From: Gp13-AA77 sp035946575
GTDB lineage: Bacteria > Acidobacteriota > Terriglobia > UBA7540
Direction: 5' to 3'
Assembly: GCA_035946575.1 (NCBI GenBank)
Contig: DASYZG010000019.1
Coordinates: 1 to 64,000 of the forward strand
DNA: 64,000 bases
In this document: in pieces, positions 35,351 to 43,618 of the stretch
How the letters are laid out: every line of letters begins with the position of its first letter
Numbering within the stretch: position 1 is the stretch's first letter
Translations under genes and position numbers: made by a program
Notes under the pieces: model-generated
Seen by the model: only the letters and a program-made list of their open reading frames with translations
Told to the model about the DNA's origin: nothing
Database searches by the model: none

Positions 35351-36427
35351 TTAAAAGATGTGGACGCGAATCTGGAGATACTTCCTGGGGTTCTTGCGAA
35401 ACTCCACGAGGAAGGCTCGCAGGGATTCGCTGCTGGCGCTCAGATTCTTGTAGAGCGTGTCGTCGGTTGAAAGCTTGCCGAGCGTCCCGGTGCCCTGGTC
35501 CATGCGCGCCGTGAGCGAGTCGACGTGCGTCATGGTGGAATTCATGTGATCGTAGAGCTCCTTGTCGGTGACCAGCTTGCCCAGCGTTCCCTGGCCCTTG
35601 TTAACGTTGTCGACCGTCGTATTCAGCTTGGCGGACAGGTCCTTCAGCTCGTTGTACAGGGCCGGGTCGCTCATGAGTCTGCCCAGGGTCCCCTGACCGT
35701 TCTGGGCCTGATCCAGGAATGCGTTCAGCCGGTTCAGGGTGTCAACCGTCTTATTATAGATGGTCGGGTCGGCCATGAACTTCCCGATCGTCCCGTTGCC
35801 CTCCTGAATGCCGGCCACAATGTCATGAGCCGATTTCGCCGTGGCGTGCAGTTCGTTGTAGAGGGATTCATCGTAGAGCAGTTTGCCGATGGATCCCTTG
35901 CCCTGCGTGATCTCATTCGCCATGTCGTTGAGGCGCGAGCTGAGCACGTTGAGGTTTGAGACCACATCGTTGGCGTTCTGCATCACCTGCTTGATGTCCG
36001 GTTCCTGAAACGCTTTGATTTCCCCGTGGTCGGCAATGACCGGCTGGTTCTTCGAACCACGCGTGATCTCGAGAAAGGTCTCGCCCAGGAGGCCCTGCGT
36101 GGTTTCCTCGACCGTGGAATCCTGCCGGATTTCGTCCTGGTACGTACGGGCGACTTGCAGCACGATTTCGACCGCGCGGTTCGGATCCTGGGAGTCGGAG
36201 ATGCCCACCGACTTGACCGTGCCGACCGGGATTCCGGCGAGATCCACCTGCGACCCGGGTCGAAGCAGCTCGGCCGTGGCGAAATAGGCTCGCAGCGTGT
36301 ACTTGCGCGTGATGAAGCCGATCTGGCCGCTCACCAAAAAAACGCCGATCACGAGAATGATAAGGCACACCGTGACTGTGATCCCCACGCGAAGCTGCGC
36401 CCATTGAACTTCCTTCCGCTGAGGCAT
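35351..36427 (-). CDS. mlaD: MlaD-family (MCE domain) lipid transport substrate-binding protein
   Basis: 358 residues. An N-terminal transmembrane anchor (LRVGITVTVCLIILVIGVFLVSG) is followed by the MCE domain at about residues 37-115 (LRAYFATAELLRPGSQVDLAGIPVGTVKSVGI, GLLGETFLEITRG). A long repetitive helical tail follows, with recurring GTLGKLxxDxxLYNxL units (GSIGKLLYDESLYNEL, GTIGKFMADPTIYNK, GTLGRLMSDPALYNEL). This is the periplasmic shuttle of an ABC system moving phospholipids between membranes. It is the last gene of the mlaE-mlaF-mlaD order. Start ATG 36427. Confidence 0.88.
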   Translation of the reverse strand: MPQRKEVQWAQLRVGITVTVCLIILVIGVFLVSGQIGFITRKYTLRAYFATAELLRPGSQVDLAGIPVGTVKSVGISDSQDPNRAVEIVLQVARTYQDEIRQDSTVEETTQGLLGETFLEITRGSKNQPVIADHGEIKAFQEPDIKQVMQNANDVVSNLNVLSSRLNDMANEITQGKGSIGKLLYDESLYNELHATAKSAHDIVAGIQEGNGTIGKFMADPTIYNKTVDTLNRLNAFLDQAQNGQGTLGRLMSDPALYNELKDLSAKLNTTVDNVNKGQGTLGKLVTDKELYDHMNSTMTHVDSLTARMDQGTGTLGKLSTDDTLYKNLSASSESLRAFLVEFRKNPRKYLQIRVHIF

Positions 36428-36498
36428 CTTTCGTCTCCGTTCCGAGCGGCCGCGCTCCGCTCTGGCACCGCAACTGAACTGGCAGCCGCAGGGCGCCC

Positions 36499-37341
36499 CT
36501 AGCGGACGAATCTTCGCAGATAGGGGTCCTGCGCGCTCAGAATCTCCTGCCGGTCGCCGCGAAAGTAAATACCGGCGTCTTTCAGGACCAGAAACTGTGT
36601 CTGCTCCGCCGCCTGACTTCCCCCGTTGTTGGATGTGACCGGACGCAATCCCTGCTCCTCGGCGGAATACGTGAATCCCGACAGCATCAGGGCGTCCTGC
36701 ACCCGATGGGTGACCACGATGGAGGTCACGTGCTGCACATCCCGCATCTTGACGATGAGAGCGTTGATGGTGTGAGCTGTGACCGGATCGAGCCCCGCCG
36801 TAGGTGAGTCGTAGAGCATGATGGCTGGCTGGCTCACCATGGCGCGCGCGATCGCCACCCGGCGCCGCATGCCGCCTGAAAGCTCCGAGGGCATCTTGTA
36901 GATGGCGTCCTCGAGTTCCACGAACCCGAGCATCTGCCGTACGCGCTCTTCGATAACCTCCTCTCCGAGCTCGCCTTCTTCGCGCAGGCGGTAAGAGACG
37001 TTCTCATAGACCGAGAGCGAGTCAAACAGCGCGCCTTCCTGAAACACAATCCCCATGCGCTTGCGGACTCGGTTAAGCTCCTGCTCACTGAGCGGCGTGA
37101 TATCTCCACCCTCGACCAGGATGGAGCCCGAATCGGGCTTCAGCAGGCCGAGAATGAGCTTGAGGAGCACCGATTTGCCCGAGCCCGACACACCCAGCAG
37201 CACCGCCGTCCCGGCGTGGGGGACGTCGAAAGTGATGCCCTGCAAGACGAGCTTCTCGTCGAAAGCCAGCGAAACCCCGCGCAGTTCGATCGAGGCCTGA
37301 TCCTGGGGCTCCTGTGCGGGAGCGATGTCGGTCTGTTGCAC
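36499..37341 (-). CDS. mlaF: ABC transporter ATPase, MlaF-like
   Basis: 280 residues from GTG 37341 (GGAG upstream). Walker A is GVSGSGKSVLLKL, the signature LSGGMRRRVAIARAM, and Walker B PAIMLYDSPTAGLDP; H-loop VVTHRVQDA. The Gly-Met in the signature and the DSPTAGLDP box are typical of the Mla/Ttg2A subfamily. The C-terminal 50 residues form an extension ending in YLRRFVR. It powers the MlaE permease encoded just upstream, 17 bases away. Confidence 0.9.
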   Translation of the reverse strand: MQQTDIAPAQEPQDQASIELRGVSLAFDEKLVLQGITFDVPHAGTAVLLGVSGSGKSVLLKLILGLLKPDSGSILVEGGDITPLSEQELNRVRKRMGIVFQEGALFDSLSVYENVSYRLREEGELGEEVIEERVRQMLGFVELEDAIYKMPSELSGGMRRRVAIARAMVSQPAIMLYDSPTAGLDPVTAHTINALIVKMRDVQHVTSIVVTHRVQDALMLSGFTYSAEEQGLRPVTSNNGGSQAAEQTQFLVLKDAGIYFRGDRQEILSAQDPYLRRFVR

Positions 37342-37358
37342 ACGGTCTCCGGCCGTCT

Positions 37359-38120
37359 TCAGGCGAATCCGATCCCGATCAGGAATTGCGTGATCAGGAA
37401 ATCCAGGATGATGATCAGCACGATGGAGACGACCACCGCCTGCGTCGTTGAGCGCCCCACCCCTTCGGTGCCGCCCGTGGTGTTGAGGCCGAAATAGCAG
37501 CCGACCAGCGCCACCACCAGCGCAAACATCAGCGGTTTGACCAGGCCCTGCGTGATGTCATGATAGTCGAGGTTCTGATAGAACGAGCTCCAGTACTGGG
37601 AAGTGGTGAGGTGGGCGATGGTCAAGGCAATGAAGTAGCCTCCCACCAGCGCCACGAAATCGGCCAGGATGGTCAGCAGCGGGAGCATGATCAGGGTGGC
37701 GTAAAGCCGCGGCGCCACCAGCTTGCGCAGCGGGTCGGTCCCCATGGCCCGCAGGGCGTCCACCTGCTCGCTCACCAGCATGGATCCAAGTTCCGACGCG
37801 ATGCCCGAGCTGTTGCGGCCGGCCATCACCACCGCCGTCAGCACGGGACCCAGCTCGAGCACGACCGAGAGGCCCACCATCTGGCCGAGGATGCCGACTT
37901 CGCCAAACCGCTCCAGGCTGCGGTAGCTCTGCAGGGCAAGCACGGCCCCGGTGAAGAATCCCACCAGCAGCACGATGGGAAGGGAGGCGACTCCAATCAC
38001 GTCCAGCTGCATCAACGTGTCCACGTAGTATCGCGGCGGGGTCACCAACGCGCGCGTCGCGTTGACCAGTAGATAGGTGCCGTCCTGAATGGCAAGGATC
38101 TTGCGCTTGACGTAGCTCAA
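37359..38120 (-). CDS. mlaE: ABC transporter permease, MlaE-like
   Basis: 253 residues from TTG 38120, preceded by GGAGAAGG. The typical MlaE length and motifs are present: IGVASLPIVLLVGFFTGAVLALQSY, ELGPVLTAVVMAGRNSSGIASELGSM, VSEQVDALRAMGTDPLRKLVAPR, and C-terminal NTTGGTEGVGRSTTQAVV. It is an inner-membrane permease for retrograde or anterograde phospholipid transport, working with MlaF and MlaD. A divergent promoter region separates it from aguB. Confidence 0.9.
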   Translation of the reverse strand: MSYVKRKILAIQDGTYLLVNATRALVTPPRYYVDTLMQLDVIGVASLPIVLLVGFFTGAVLALQSYRSLERFGEVGILGQMVGLSVVLELGPVLTAVVMAGRNSSGIASELGSMLVSEQVDALRAMGTDPLRKLVAPRLYATLIMLPLLTILADFVALVGGYFIALTIAHLTTSQYWSSFYQNLDYHDITQGLVKPLMFALVVALVGCYFGLNTTGGTEGVGRSTTQAVVVSIVLIIILDFLITQFLIGIGFA

Positions 38121-38330
38121 GATCCTTCTCCGTACGAGGCGCGCCGGAACAAGTGCTGCTGCCCTCCCATTTCGGAATGTAGACAGCGCCTGACGCGAAA
38201 GTCAAGGCGTTCCAGGCGTGGACGCCATTTGGCAGAGTGCGGTAGATTTGAGATTCCCACGGGGCGTGTTGGCCCGTCGTGCCCGCTCCGTCGCCGATCT
38301 CCGGCGAAACACCAGTGGGAATAACCGGCC

Positions 38331-39257
38331 ATGAACACTGTCGGGCAGCAGAAATTCACCATCGGCCTCCTGCAGATGTCATGCTCGGCGGATCCTGAGG
38401 CGAACCTCGCCCGGGCGCTGGAACGCGTCAAGCAGGCCGCGCACTCCGGTGCGCAGGTGATTTGCCTGCCTGAACTCTTCCGCTCCCAATACTTCTGCCA
38501 GCGCGAGGACGCTGCCTTCTTCGATCTCGCCGAGGCTGTTCCCGGGCCGACCACGGAAGCGCTGGGCGCGGCCGCCGGGAATCTCGGAGTCGTGATCGTG
38601 GCTCCTGTCTTCGAGCGCCGCGCGCCCGGACTCTACCACAACAGCGCCGTTATTCTGGATGCTAACGGCGAGAGCCGCGGTGTCTACCGCAAAATGCACA
38701 TTCCCGACGACCCCGCCTATTACGAGAAGTTCTACTTCACCCCCGGGGACCTGGGCTTCCGGGCTTTCGACACTCGTGCGGGACGTATTGGCGCGCTGAT
38801 CTGTTGGGATCAGTGGTATCCCGAAGGCGCCCGCCTCACCGCCCTGCGCGGCGCCAGCGTCCTCTTCTACCCGACGGCGATCGGGTGGCACCCGTACGAA
38901 AAGGAGCAGTGGGGCGCCACCCAGCGCGACGCCTGGCGTACCGTCCAGCGGGCTCACGCCATCGCCAACGGGACCTACGTCGCCGTGGTGAATCGCGTCG
39001 GACATGAGAAGCTGCCGCCCCCGCCCGGCGCCGCCGGCACCTCGCCCGGCATCGAGTTCTGGGGCTCGTCCTTCATCGCCGATCCCTTCGGCGTGATCCT
39101 GGCGGAGGCTTCCACGGACCGCGAGGAGATCCTCCTGGCGGAGGTCGATCCTCAACGCATCGAGGAAGTGCGCCGCAACTGGCCCTTCCTCCGCGATCGG
39201 CGTGTGGACGCGTACCAGGGTATGGCGGAGCGCTTTCTGGATGACGATACGCCGTGA
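38331..39257 (+). CDS. aguB: N-carbamoylputrescine amidase
   Basis: 308 residues of the nitrilase superfamily. It hydrolyses N-carbamoylputrescine to putrescine, CO2 and ammonia. The catalytic triad is visible as Glu48 (CLPELF), Lys121 (YRKMHIPDDP) and Cys158 (ICWDQWYPEGAR). YYEKFYFTPGD and WHPYEKEQWG are specific to the carbamoylputrescine branch. Its stop overlaps the start of the agmatine deiminase gene (GTGA). The pair converts agmatine to putrescine; no arginine decarboxylase is seen in the window. Confidence 0.93.
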   Translation: MNTVGQQKFTIGLLQMSCSADPEANLARALERVKQAAHSGAQVICLPELFRSQYFCQREDAAFFDLAEAVPGPTTEALGAAAGNLGVVIVAPVFERRAPGLYHNSAVILDANGESRGVYRKMHIPDDPAYYEKFYFTPGDLGFRAFDTRAGRIGALICWDQWYPEGARLTALRGASVLFYPTAIGWHPYEKEQWGATQRDAWRTVQRAHAIANGTYVAVVNRVGHEKLPPPPGAAGTSPGIEFWGSSFIADPFGVILAEASTDREEILLAEVDPQRIEEVRRNWPFLRDRRVDAYQGMAERFLDDDTP

Positions 39258-40450
39258 GATCAGCCTCCGCGCCCCGCCCCGCCAGTCCCGTCGAGTACCG
39301 CTTTCCAGCCGAATGGGAGGAACACGAAGCCACCTGGATCGGCTGGCCGCACAATACATCCGACTGGCCGGGGAAGTTCGCGCCCATCCCCTGGGTTTAC
39401 GGCGAAATAGTCCGCCAGCTCGCGCGCCGCGAGAAAGTCCGGGTGCTCGTCAACTCGGCTGCCCACGAGCAGCGCGCCCGCCTCGTGCTGAAGCGCGCCG
39501 GAGCCGGCCTGGCGCGCGTCGAATTCTTCCGCGTACCCACTGACCGCGGCTGGACGCGCGACTTCGGCCCGATCTTCCTGCGCCGCAAGGCCCGTCATTC
39601 CGAGCCCGTTCGTTCCTCTGCTGCGAACGGCCCTGAGCGCGGCGAAAGAGCTCGGGGTAAACTCCGCGAGGAGTCTGCCTGCGCTTGGGAAGGAAAAGCC
39701 TCGACCCGTAGCCCGGGCGACCTGGCCATTGCCGGGTTCCGGTTCAACGGCTGGGCCAGGTACCGGAATCATCATCTTGACGCCCGGGCGGCCCGGCACC
39801 TTGCGCGCCGCCTTGGGATGCCCTTCGTTCCTGTCGAGATCGCCGGCCGGGAATTCGTACTGGAAGGAGGCGCCATCGACGTCAACGGCCGCGGAACCGT
39901 GATCACCACCGAGGAGTGCCTGCTCGACCCCGAAGTCCAGGCGCGCAACCCGGGTCTCGATCGGCGCCAGATTGAGGAAGTCCTGGCCGGATACCTCGGC
40001 GCTCCCCATACGCTGTGGCTGGGGCAGGGAATTGCCGGCGACGATACCCACGGCCACGTTGACGATCTCTGCCGCTTCGTCGGCCCTCGAACCCTGGTGC
40101 TCTGCCGCGAACGCAATCAGGACGACGCCAATTACCGGGTGCTCGAAGAGAACTGGGAACGCGTCCGGAGCTTTCGGCTGGAGGACGGGTCAAAGCCCGA
40201 GATCGTCGCGCTGCCGATGCCGGCCCCGCTCTATTTTGACGGGCGCCGCCTTCCGGCGAGCTACGCCAATTTCTATATTGGCAATGCCGCCGTGCTTGTT
40301 CCCACCTTTAACGATCCCAATGATCGCTTCGCCCTGGGCACCCTGGCCGAGTTGATTCCCGACCGGCCCGTGATCGGGATTCACGCGGTGGATCTCGTGT
40401 GGGGCCTGGGAACGCTGCACTGCCTCACCCAGCAGCAGCCCGCCGTCTGA
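39254..40450 (+). CDS. aguA: agmatine deiminase (peptidylarginine deiminase-like), with in-frame insertion
   Basis: 398 residues from GTG 39254, overlapping aguB by 4 bases. It converts agmatine to N-carbamoylputrescine and ammonia. Motifs: FPAEWEEHEATWIGWPHN, DRGWTRDFGPIFL, VLEGGAIDVNGRGTVITTEECLL, GDDTHGHVDD, ANFYIGNAAVLVPTFNDPND and the nucleophile Cys390 in GLGTLHCLTQ. Between DFGPIFLRRK and IAGFRFNGWARY, where the family normally has about ten residues, this protein has about 45 residues rich in Ser/Arg/Glu. They are encoded by a palindrome-bearing segment (39590-39718). The enzyme core is otherwise intact. Confidence 0.9.
   Translation: MRSASAPRPASPVEYRFPAEWEEHEATWIGWPHNTSDWPGKFAPIPWVYGEIVRQLARREKVRVLVNSAAHEQRARLVLKRAGAGLARVEFFRVPTDRGWTRDFGPIFLRRKARHSEPVRSSAANGPERGERARGKLREESACAWEGKASTRSPGDLAIAGFRFNGWARYRNHHLDARAARHLARRLGMPFVPVEIAGREFVLEGGAIDVNGRGTVITTEECLLDPEVQARNPGLDRRQIEEVLAGYLGAPHTLWLGQGIAGDDTHGHVDDLCRFVGPRTLVLCRERNQDDANYRVLEENWERVRSFRLEDGSKPEIVALPMPAPLYFDGRRLPASYANFYIGNAAVLVPTFNDPNDRFALGTLAELIPDRPVIGIHAVDLVWGLGTLHCLTQQQPAV
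39600..39655. repeat. nested palindrome inserted in the aguA coding sequence
   Basis: CCGAGC (39600-39605) pairs with GCTCGG (39650-39655). CCGTTCG (39606-39612) pairs with CGAACGG (39624-39630). They lie in the extra, non-conserved segment of agmatine deiminase and keep the reading frame. This is the pattern expected of a REP-like element that inserted into a gene. Confidence 0.6.
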
Positions 40451-41299
40451 CGGCCTGCCCTCTGACAGGTCTTAAAGACGCTCCGGCACTTTCATTTTCT
40501 TAGCGAAGACTTGATCGCCTTCGGCTCTCCACCTGGCATCAAAATGACCCCTTGGCAGGTCTCTGCGTTCTCCTTGGTTGCTCTGTGAACTCCGTGTTGA
40601 AAGCTTTTAACGCAGAGGTTACGGAGACCTCACGGAGGACACAGAAAGATTCGCACTCGCTCCGCCTATTCTCAAAGCAGCAAAGAATCTGCTCTTGATC
40701 TTAGGTTCTTGGGAAGGTGAGCTGATTCTTGGCGCGGCTCAGAATGAGTATGTCGGCCGGTGTTTTCAGCAAGCAGTTTCAGGCATCATCGGGAAATGAA
40801 CCGTGAATCGCGGTCTGAATCGCTGGTTATTAGTGAAGAGGGTTTGTCTTCGACAGAAAAAAATTGGGGGGAGTTTTAGCTCCCCCCAAAAGCGTCGGGT
40901 GTTGGGTCTAAAATCTGAGCTCACGTCATCGCTCTTCCGAACGTGCCGCAAGCTCGCCAATCCTAGGGCACGCCGCCTTCCAATGAGGCTCCTGGTTAGC
41001 GCCTTCGCTGTAACAGTCGTCGCATCAGTGACTTATATCAACGAGTCGGCTCCCCGCCGCTTTTCTTTTAGCCTCCCAAGCCACTCCCGGAATCCATAAA
41101 TTGGTATTCTCAAGCCTTTGATACGGGAACCTGTAGGCTCTTCTGGCGGTTCAGGAGCGACGTGATTTGGAGTCGGGAATCCCAGCCCGCTCCTCATTAT
41201 GGCCCGGATGGCTTCAGAACTTGACGGCTTCTTCCCTGCGCGCTACGTTGGTTTAGGACTGAGCCACGAGCCGCCGCGCGACCGGTTCCTCACCTGACC
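40451..41299. other. intergenic region with repeat fragments and an orphan terminator
   Basis: About 850 bases without a supported gene. At 40566-40650 is a fragment of the common CTCTGTGAACTCCGTG...CGCAGAGGTTACGGAG type repeat around GTTGAAAGCTTTTAAC. A strong hairpin lies at 40864-40889. A weak open frame at 40803-41099 runs through that hairpin and shows no family features. Confidence 0.5.
40864..40889 (-). terminator. strong rho-independent-type terminator on the minus strand
   Basis: The stem TTGGGGGGAG/CTCCCCCCAA (10 bp) has a loop of about six bases. On the minus strand it is followed by a run of seven Ts. No minus-strand gene lies upstream (the next gene, at 41300, is on the plus strand). 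It may therefore end a non-coding transcript arising between about 40890 and 41300. Confidence 0.6.
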
Positions 41300-42079
41300 A
41301 TGATCGATATTCACTGCCACCCGCTGCCGGAGGTTGACGACGGGGCCAAGACCTTCGAGGACGCCGTCACCATGTGTCGCATGGCGGCCGATGACGGCAC
41401 CACGCACCTGGTCGCGACGCCGCACTGCAACTATACGTATCCTTTCAAGCCCGAGGTGAACGAGCAGAAACTTCGCCAACTGCAGGAGACGGTGGGCCCG
41501 GCTCCCAAACTCCTGCTCGGCTGCGATTTTCACCTCTCCTACGACAACATCCAGCAGATCGTGCGCAGCCGCGGCAGCTACACCATCAACCGCACCCGGT
41601 ACGTGCTGGTGGAGTTTGACGATCACTTCGTGCCCCAGAACATGGACAACGTGTTCTACGAGCTGCAGGTGGCGGGGCTGGTTCCCATCCTCACCCACCC
41701 CGAGCGGAACCCGGTGTTCCAGCGCAAACCTGACTTGCTGCACTCCTGGGTCATGCGGGGGTGCCTGGCGCAGATCACCGCCAAGTCCTTTACCGGGGGC
41801 TTCGGCAGCCGCGCGCGGGAGCTCTCGGAAATGTGGCTCGACCGGAATCTCATCCACTTCTTCGCCTCGGACGCGCACGACGTCAAGTACCGGCCCCCGC
41901 TGCTCTCGGTCTGCTATGACAAGCTGGTCCAAGCCCGGGGCCAGCCTGAGGCGGACCGGATCATGAAGAAAAACCCCGAGGCGGTGATCAATGACCGCCA
42001 TCTGCCGCCCGGCCCCGAGCCGGTGGCCACGGAGACCCGGAAGCGCACCTGGTTTTCGTTTTTGCGCCGCCACGCCTGA
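41300..42079 (+). CDS. CpsB/CapC-family PHP-type protein tyrosine phosphatase
   Basis: 259 residues starting MIDIHCHPLPEVDDGAKTFE, the metal-binding N-terminus of the PHP superfamily. Further ligands appear in VATPHCNYTYPF, GCDFHLS, LVPILTHPERNP and FFASDAHDV. The family (CpsB, YwqE) dephosphorylates the bacterial tyrosine kinases that control capsule and exopolysaccharide export. No kinase or polysaccharide gene lies next to it here. A small unknown gene follows 13 bases downstream. Confidence 0.85.
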   Translation: MIDIHCHPLPEVDDGAKTFEDAVTMCRMAADDGTTHLVATPHCNYTYPFKPEVNEQKLRQLQETVGPAPKLLLGCDFHLSYDNIQQIVRSRGSYTINRTRYVLVEFDDHFVPQNMDNVFYELQVAGLVPILTHPERNPVFQRKPDLLHSWVMRGCLAQITAKSFTGGFGSRARELSEMWLDRNLIHFFASDAHDVKYRPPLLSVCYDKLVQARGQPEADRIMKKNPEAVINDRHLPPGPEPVATETRKRTWFSFLRRHA

Positions 42080-42092
42080 ACGAGACTCATCC

Positions 42093-42365
42093 ATGTTTGC
42101 ACGCCGATTCCAGGTGGATGTTCTCGACCCGGGCCGGACGCGGCCCTGCCCCCTGCCCTGGCTCGACAGCTTCGCCATGAGGAGCTTCACGGGCCGCTCC
42201 GCGTTCGATGACGTCCTTCCCGCTGGAGAGGGTCAGATCGAGGTAAGTCTCCTGGTGGATGTCGACGCTCTGCGCGCCGACATGGAGGATTGGTTCACCC
42301 GCAAGTTCGGCCAGGGCCAGGCCGTGAAGTTGCGACTTTCGGCGCTGCCTCGCCCCGCGCCTTGA
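42093..42365 (+). CDS. small hypothetical protein
   Basis: 90 residues from ATG 42093, which begins 13 bases after the phosphatase stop. MFARRFQVDVLDPGRTRPCPLP opens it, and LVDVDALRADMEDWFTRKFG is a probable helix near the C-terminus. No family recognised and no strong ribosome binding site seen. Accepted mainly for its tight spacing and coding-like composition. Confidence 0.4.
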   Translation: MFARRFQVDVLDPGRTRPCPLPWLDSFAMRSFTGRSAFDDVLPAGEGQIEVSLLVDVDALRADMEDWFTRKFGQGQAVKLRLSALPRPAP

Positions 42366-43255
42366 GTGGCCGGATTCTCGCCGCGGTGCGCAAGCTGCCC
42401 CCGATTTGGGTGGAGTTCGATTCGCCGAATTCGGACGCCAAGTCCGTCGCAGTGGTGCGCTGCGAGGCGTCCCTCAACATCTTGCTGAGCACGAGACACG
42501 CCAACTCTGCTATCAAACCGTGTGTTGCAGGACTGTAAAACTTTCGGAAGGAGGAAGTGGATAACTTGGTTGCCCTAGGCGCTATCCACTTCCCCAGGTA
42601 GTCATAAGTGTTGGTTTGATATCTTGAATACACCAGCCCGAATCTGTATGCAAGCTTTTTTTTCGATCTGCCGAAAAAAAGTTTTGCTGCCCCGGGGCCG
42701 GCCGGTCCCAGGGAAGCCCGAAGCCGAGCTTGGCGACCGGCAGCGGCCTCGGCGCGTGGGGCCACAGGGCCTCAGGACACGCTGAGTTCATACGGCCGGC
42801 CGCGTCAGTGGCGCCGCTTGATGCCCGGAACGACTTTTGACATTCGTTACTCCCTCTATGATGGCGAGGGGCTCAAAACGTCGATTCCCGATCCAATATA
42901 GAATCCGCTGCCAAGGGCCCAAGGAGCTGGGATGCGACCTCACGCCACAGCTCCGCGTCAATGGCTTCATGCGCCGCGGGCGCGATCAAAGGTGCGGCCG
43001 GCACCACTCTGGATGCCGTTCTGTTCCGTTGGAGGCGTGAGCAAGACAAAGGCCTCAATGAAGTGCCGATCGATGCCATGGCTTGTGTTTGAAACTTTCG
43101 AAGGGTGTGTTTCATGCAGATGGAAGCTGAGGAAGAAAGGGAGAACGCAAGCCGCTGGGAGAACGAGATGAGTCCGCTATAATGGAGAAGCTGCATCAAA
43201 TCTTGGGCCGCGCGGGGTGCCGACCTGCCTGCCGGCTGCCATGTGGAGCTTCTGC
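42366..43255. other. intergenic region with hairpins
   Basis: About 890 bases without a supported gene. It contains an 11-bp perfect inverted repeat, GGAAGTGGATA ... TATCCACTTCC (42553-42593, 19-base loop), and an AT hairpin CTTTTTTTTCG/CGAAAAAAAG (42655-42681). Open frames on both strands (for example 42295-42765 minus) lack family features. The section 42900-43090 reads like a decayed coding fragment but was not recognised. Confidence 0.45.
42553..42593. repeat. perfect 11-bp inverted repeat
   Basis: Arms 42553-42563 and 42583-42593. The loop contains the palindrome CCTAGG. It lies about 190 bases downstream of the last plus-strand gene, so a transcript-end or regulatory role is possible but unproven. 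Confidence 0.5.
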
Positions 43256-43600
43256 ATGAGCTACATTGTGACTCCTTTTGAGGTTAGCTCGAAGGCGCTG
43301 GCGGCGCCGGCTCATTGCCGCTTCGTGCACCTGTTTCCGGCGATCGCTACCCGGCACAGCGACACCATGGATTGCTGGTTTCGGGTGAACGGCCAGCGAG
43401 TGACCGTTTCAATCTCCTGCGCCGCGCTCACGGCGCTGCGGGTGCGGGCGGGCAGGATCCTGAAAGACCAGGAACTGGCCCAGATCGCCGCCCGTCACCT
43501 GCGAGACACGCTCGAGCGCGGCTACGACGCAACGCAGGCCGAGCTTTTGATCGATGGAGGGTTGCTCGAGAGTCTGGGTACCGAACTCGGATACCTTTAA
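43256..43600 (+). CDS. conserved-looking hypothetical protein upstream of glmS
   Basis: 114 residues from ATG 43256 (GTGGAG upstream); a start at 43217 is less likely. The sequence MSYIVTPFEVSSKALAAPAHCRF is followed by a compact domain (CWFRVNGQRVTVSISCAALTALR) and a helical tail ending in LLIDGGLLESLGTELGYL. No family recognised. It ends 18 bases before the glmS start and is probably co-transcribed. Confidence 0.55.
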   Translation: MSYIVTPFEVSSKALAAPAHCRFVHLFPAIATRHSDTMDCWFRVNGQRVTVSISCAALTALRVRAGRILKDQELAQIAARHLRDTLERGYDATQAELLIDGGLLESLGTELGYL

Positions 43601-43618
43601 ATGCAGAGGTTCGGCCTC

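Noticed and set aside
40803..41099. 98-codon frame
   Set aside because: It crosses a strong terminator-like hairpin and has no family resemblance.
42295..42765. 156-codon minus-strand frame
   Set aside because: Runs through hairpins and a neighbouring gene; no family features.
43400..43618. glmS ribozyme upstream of glmS
   Set aside because: The upstream sequence is coding for a 114-aa protein and lacks the ribozyme core; 18 bases separate it from the glmS start.
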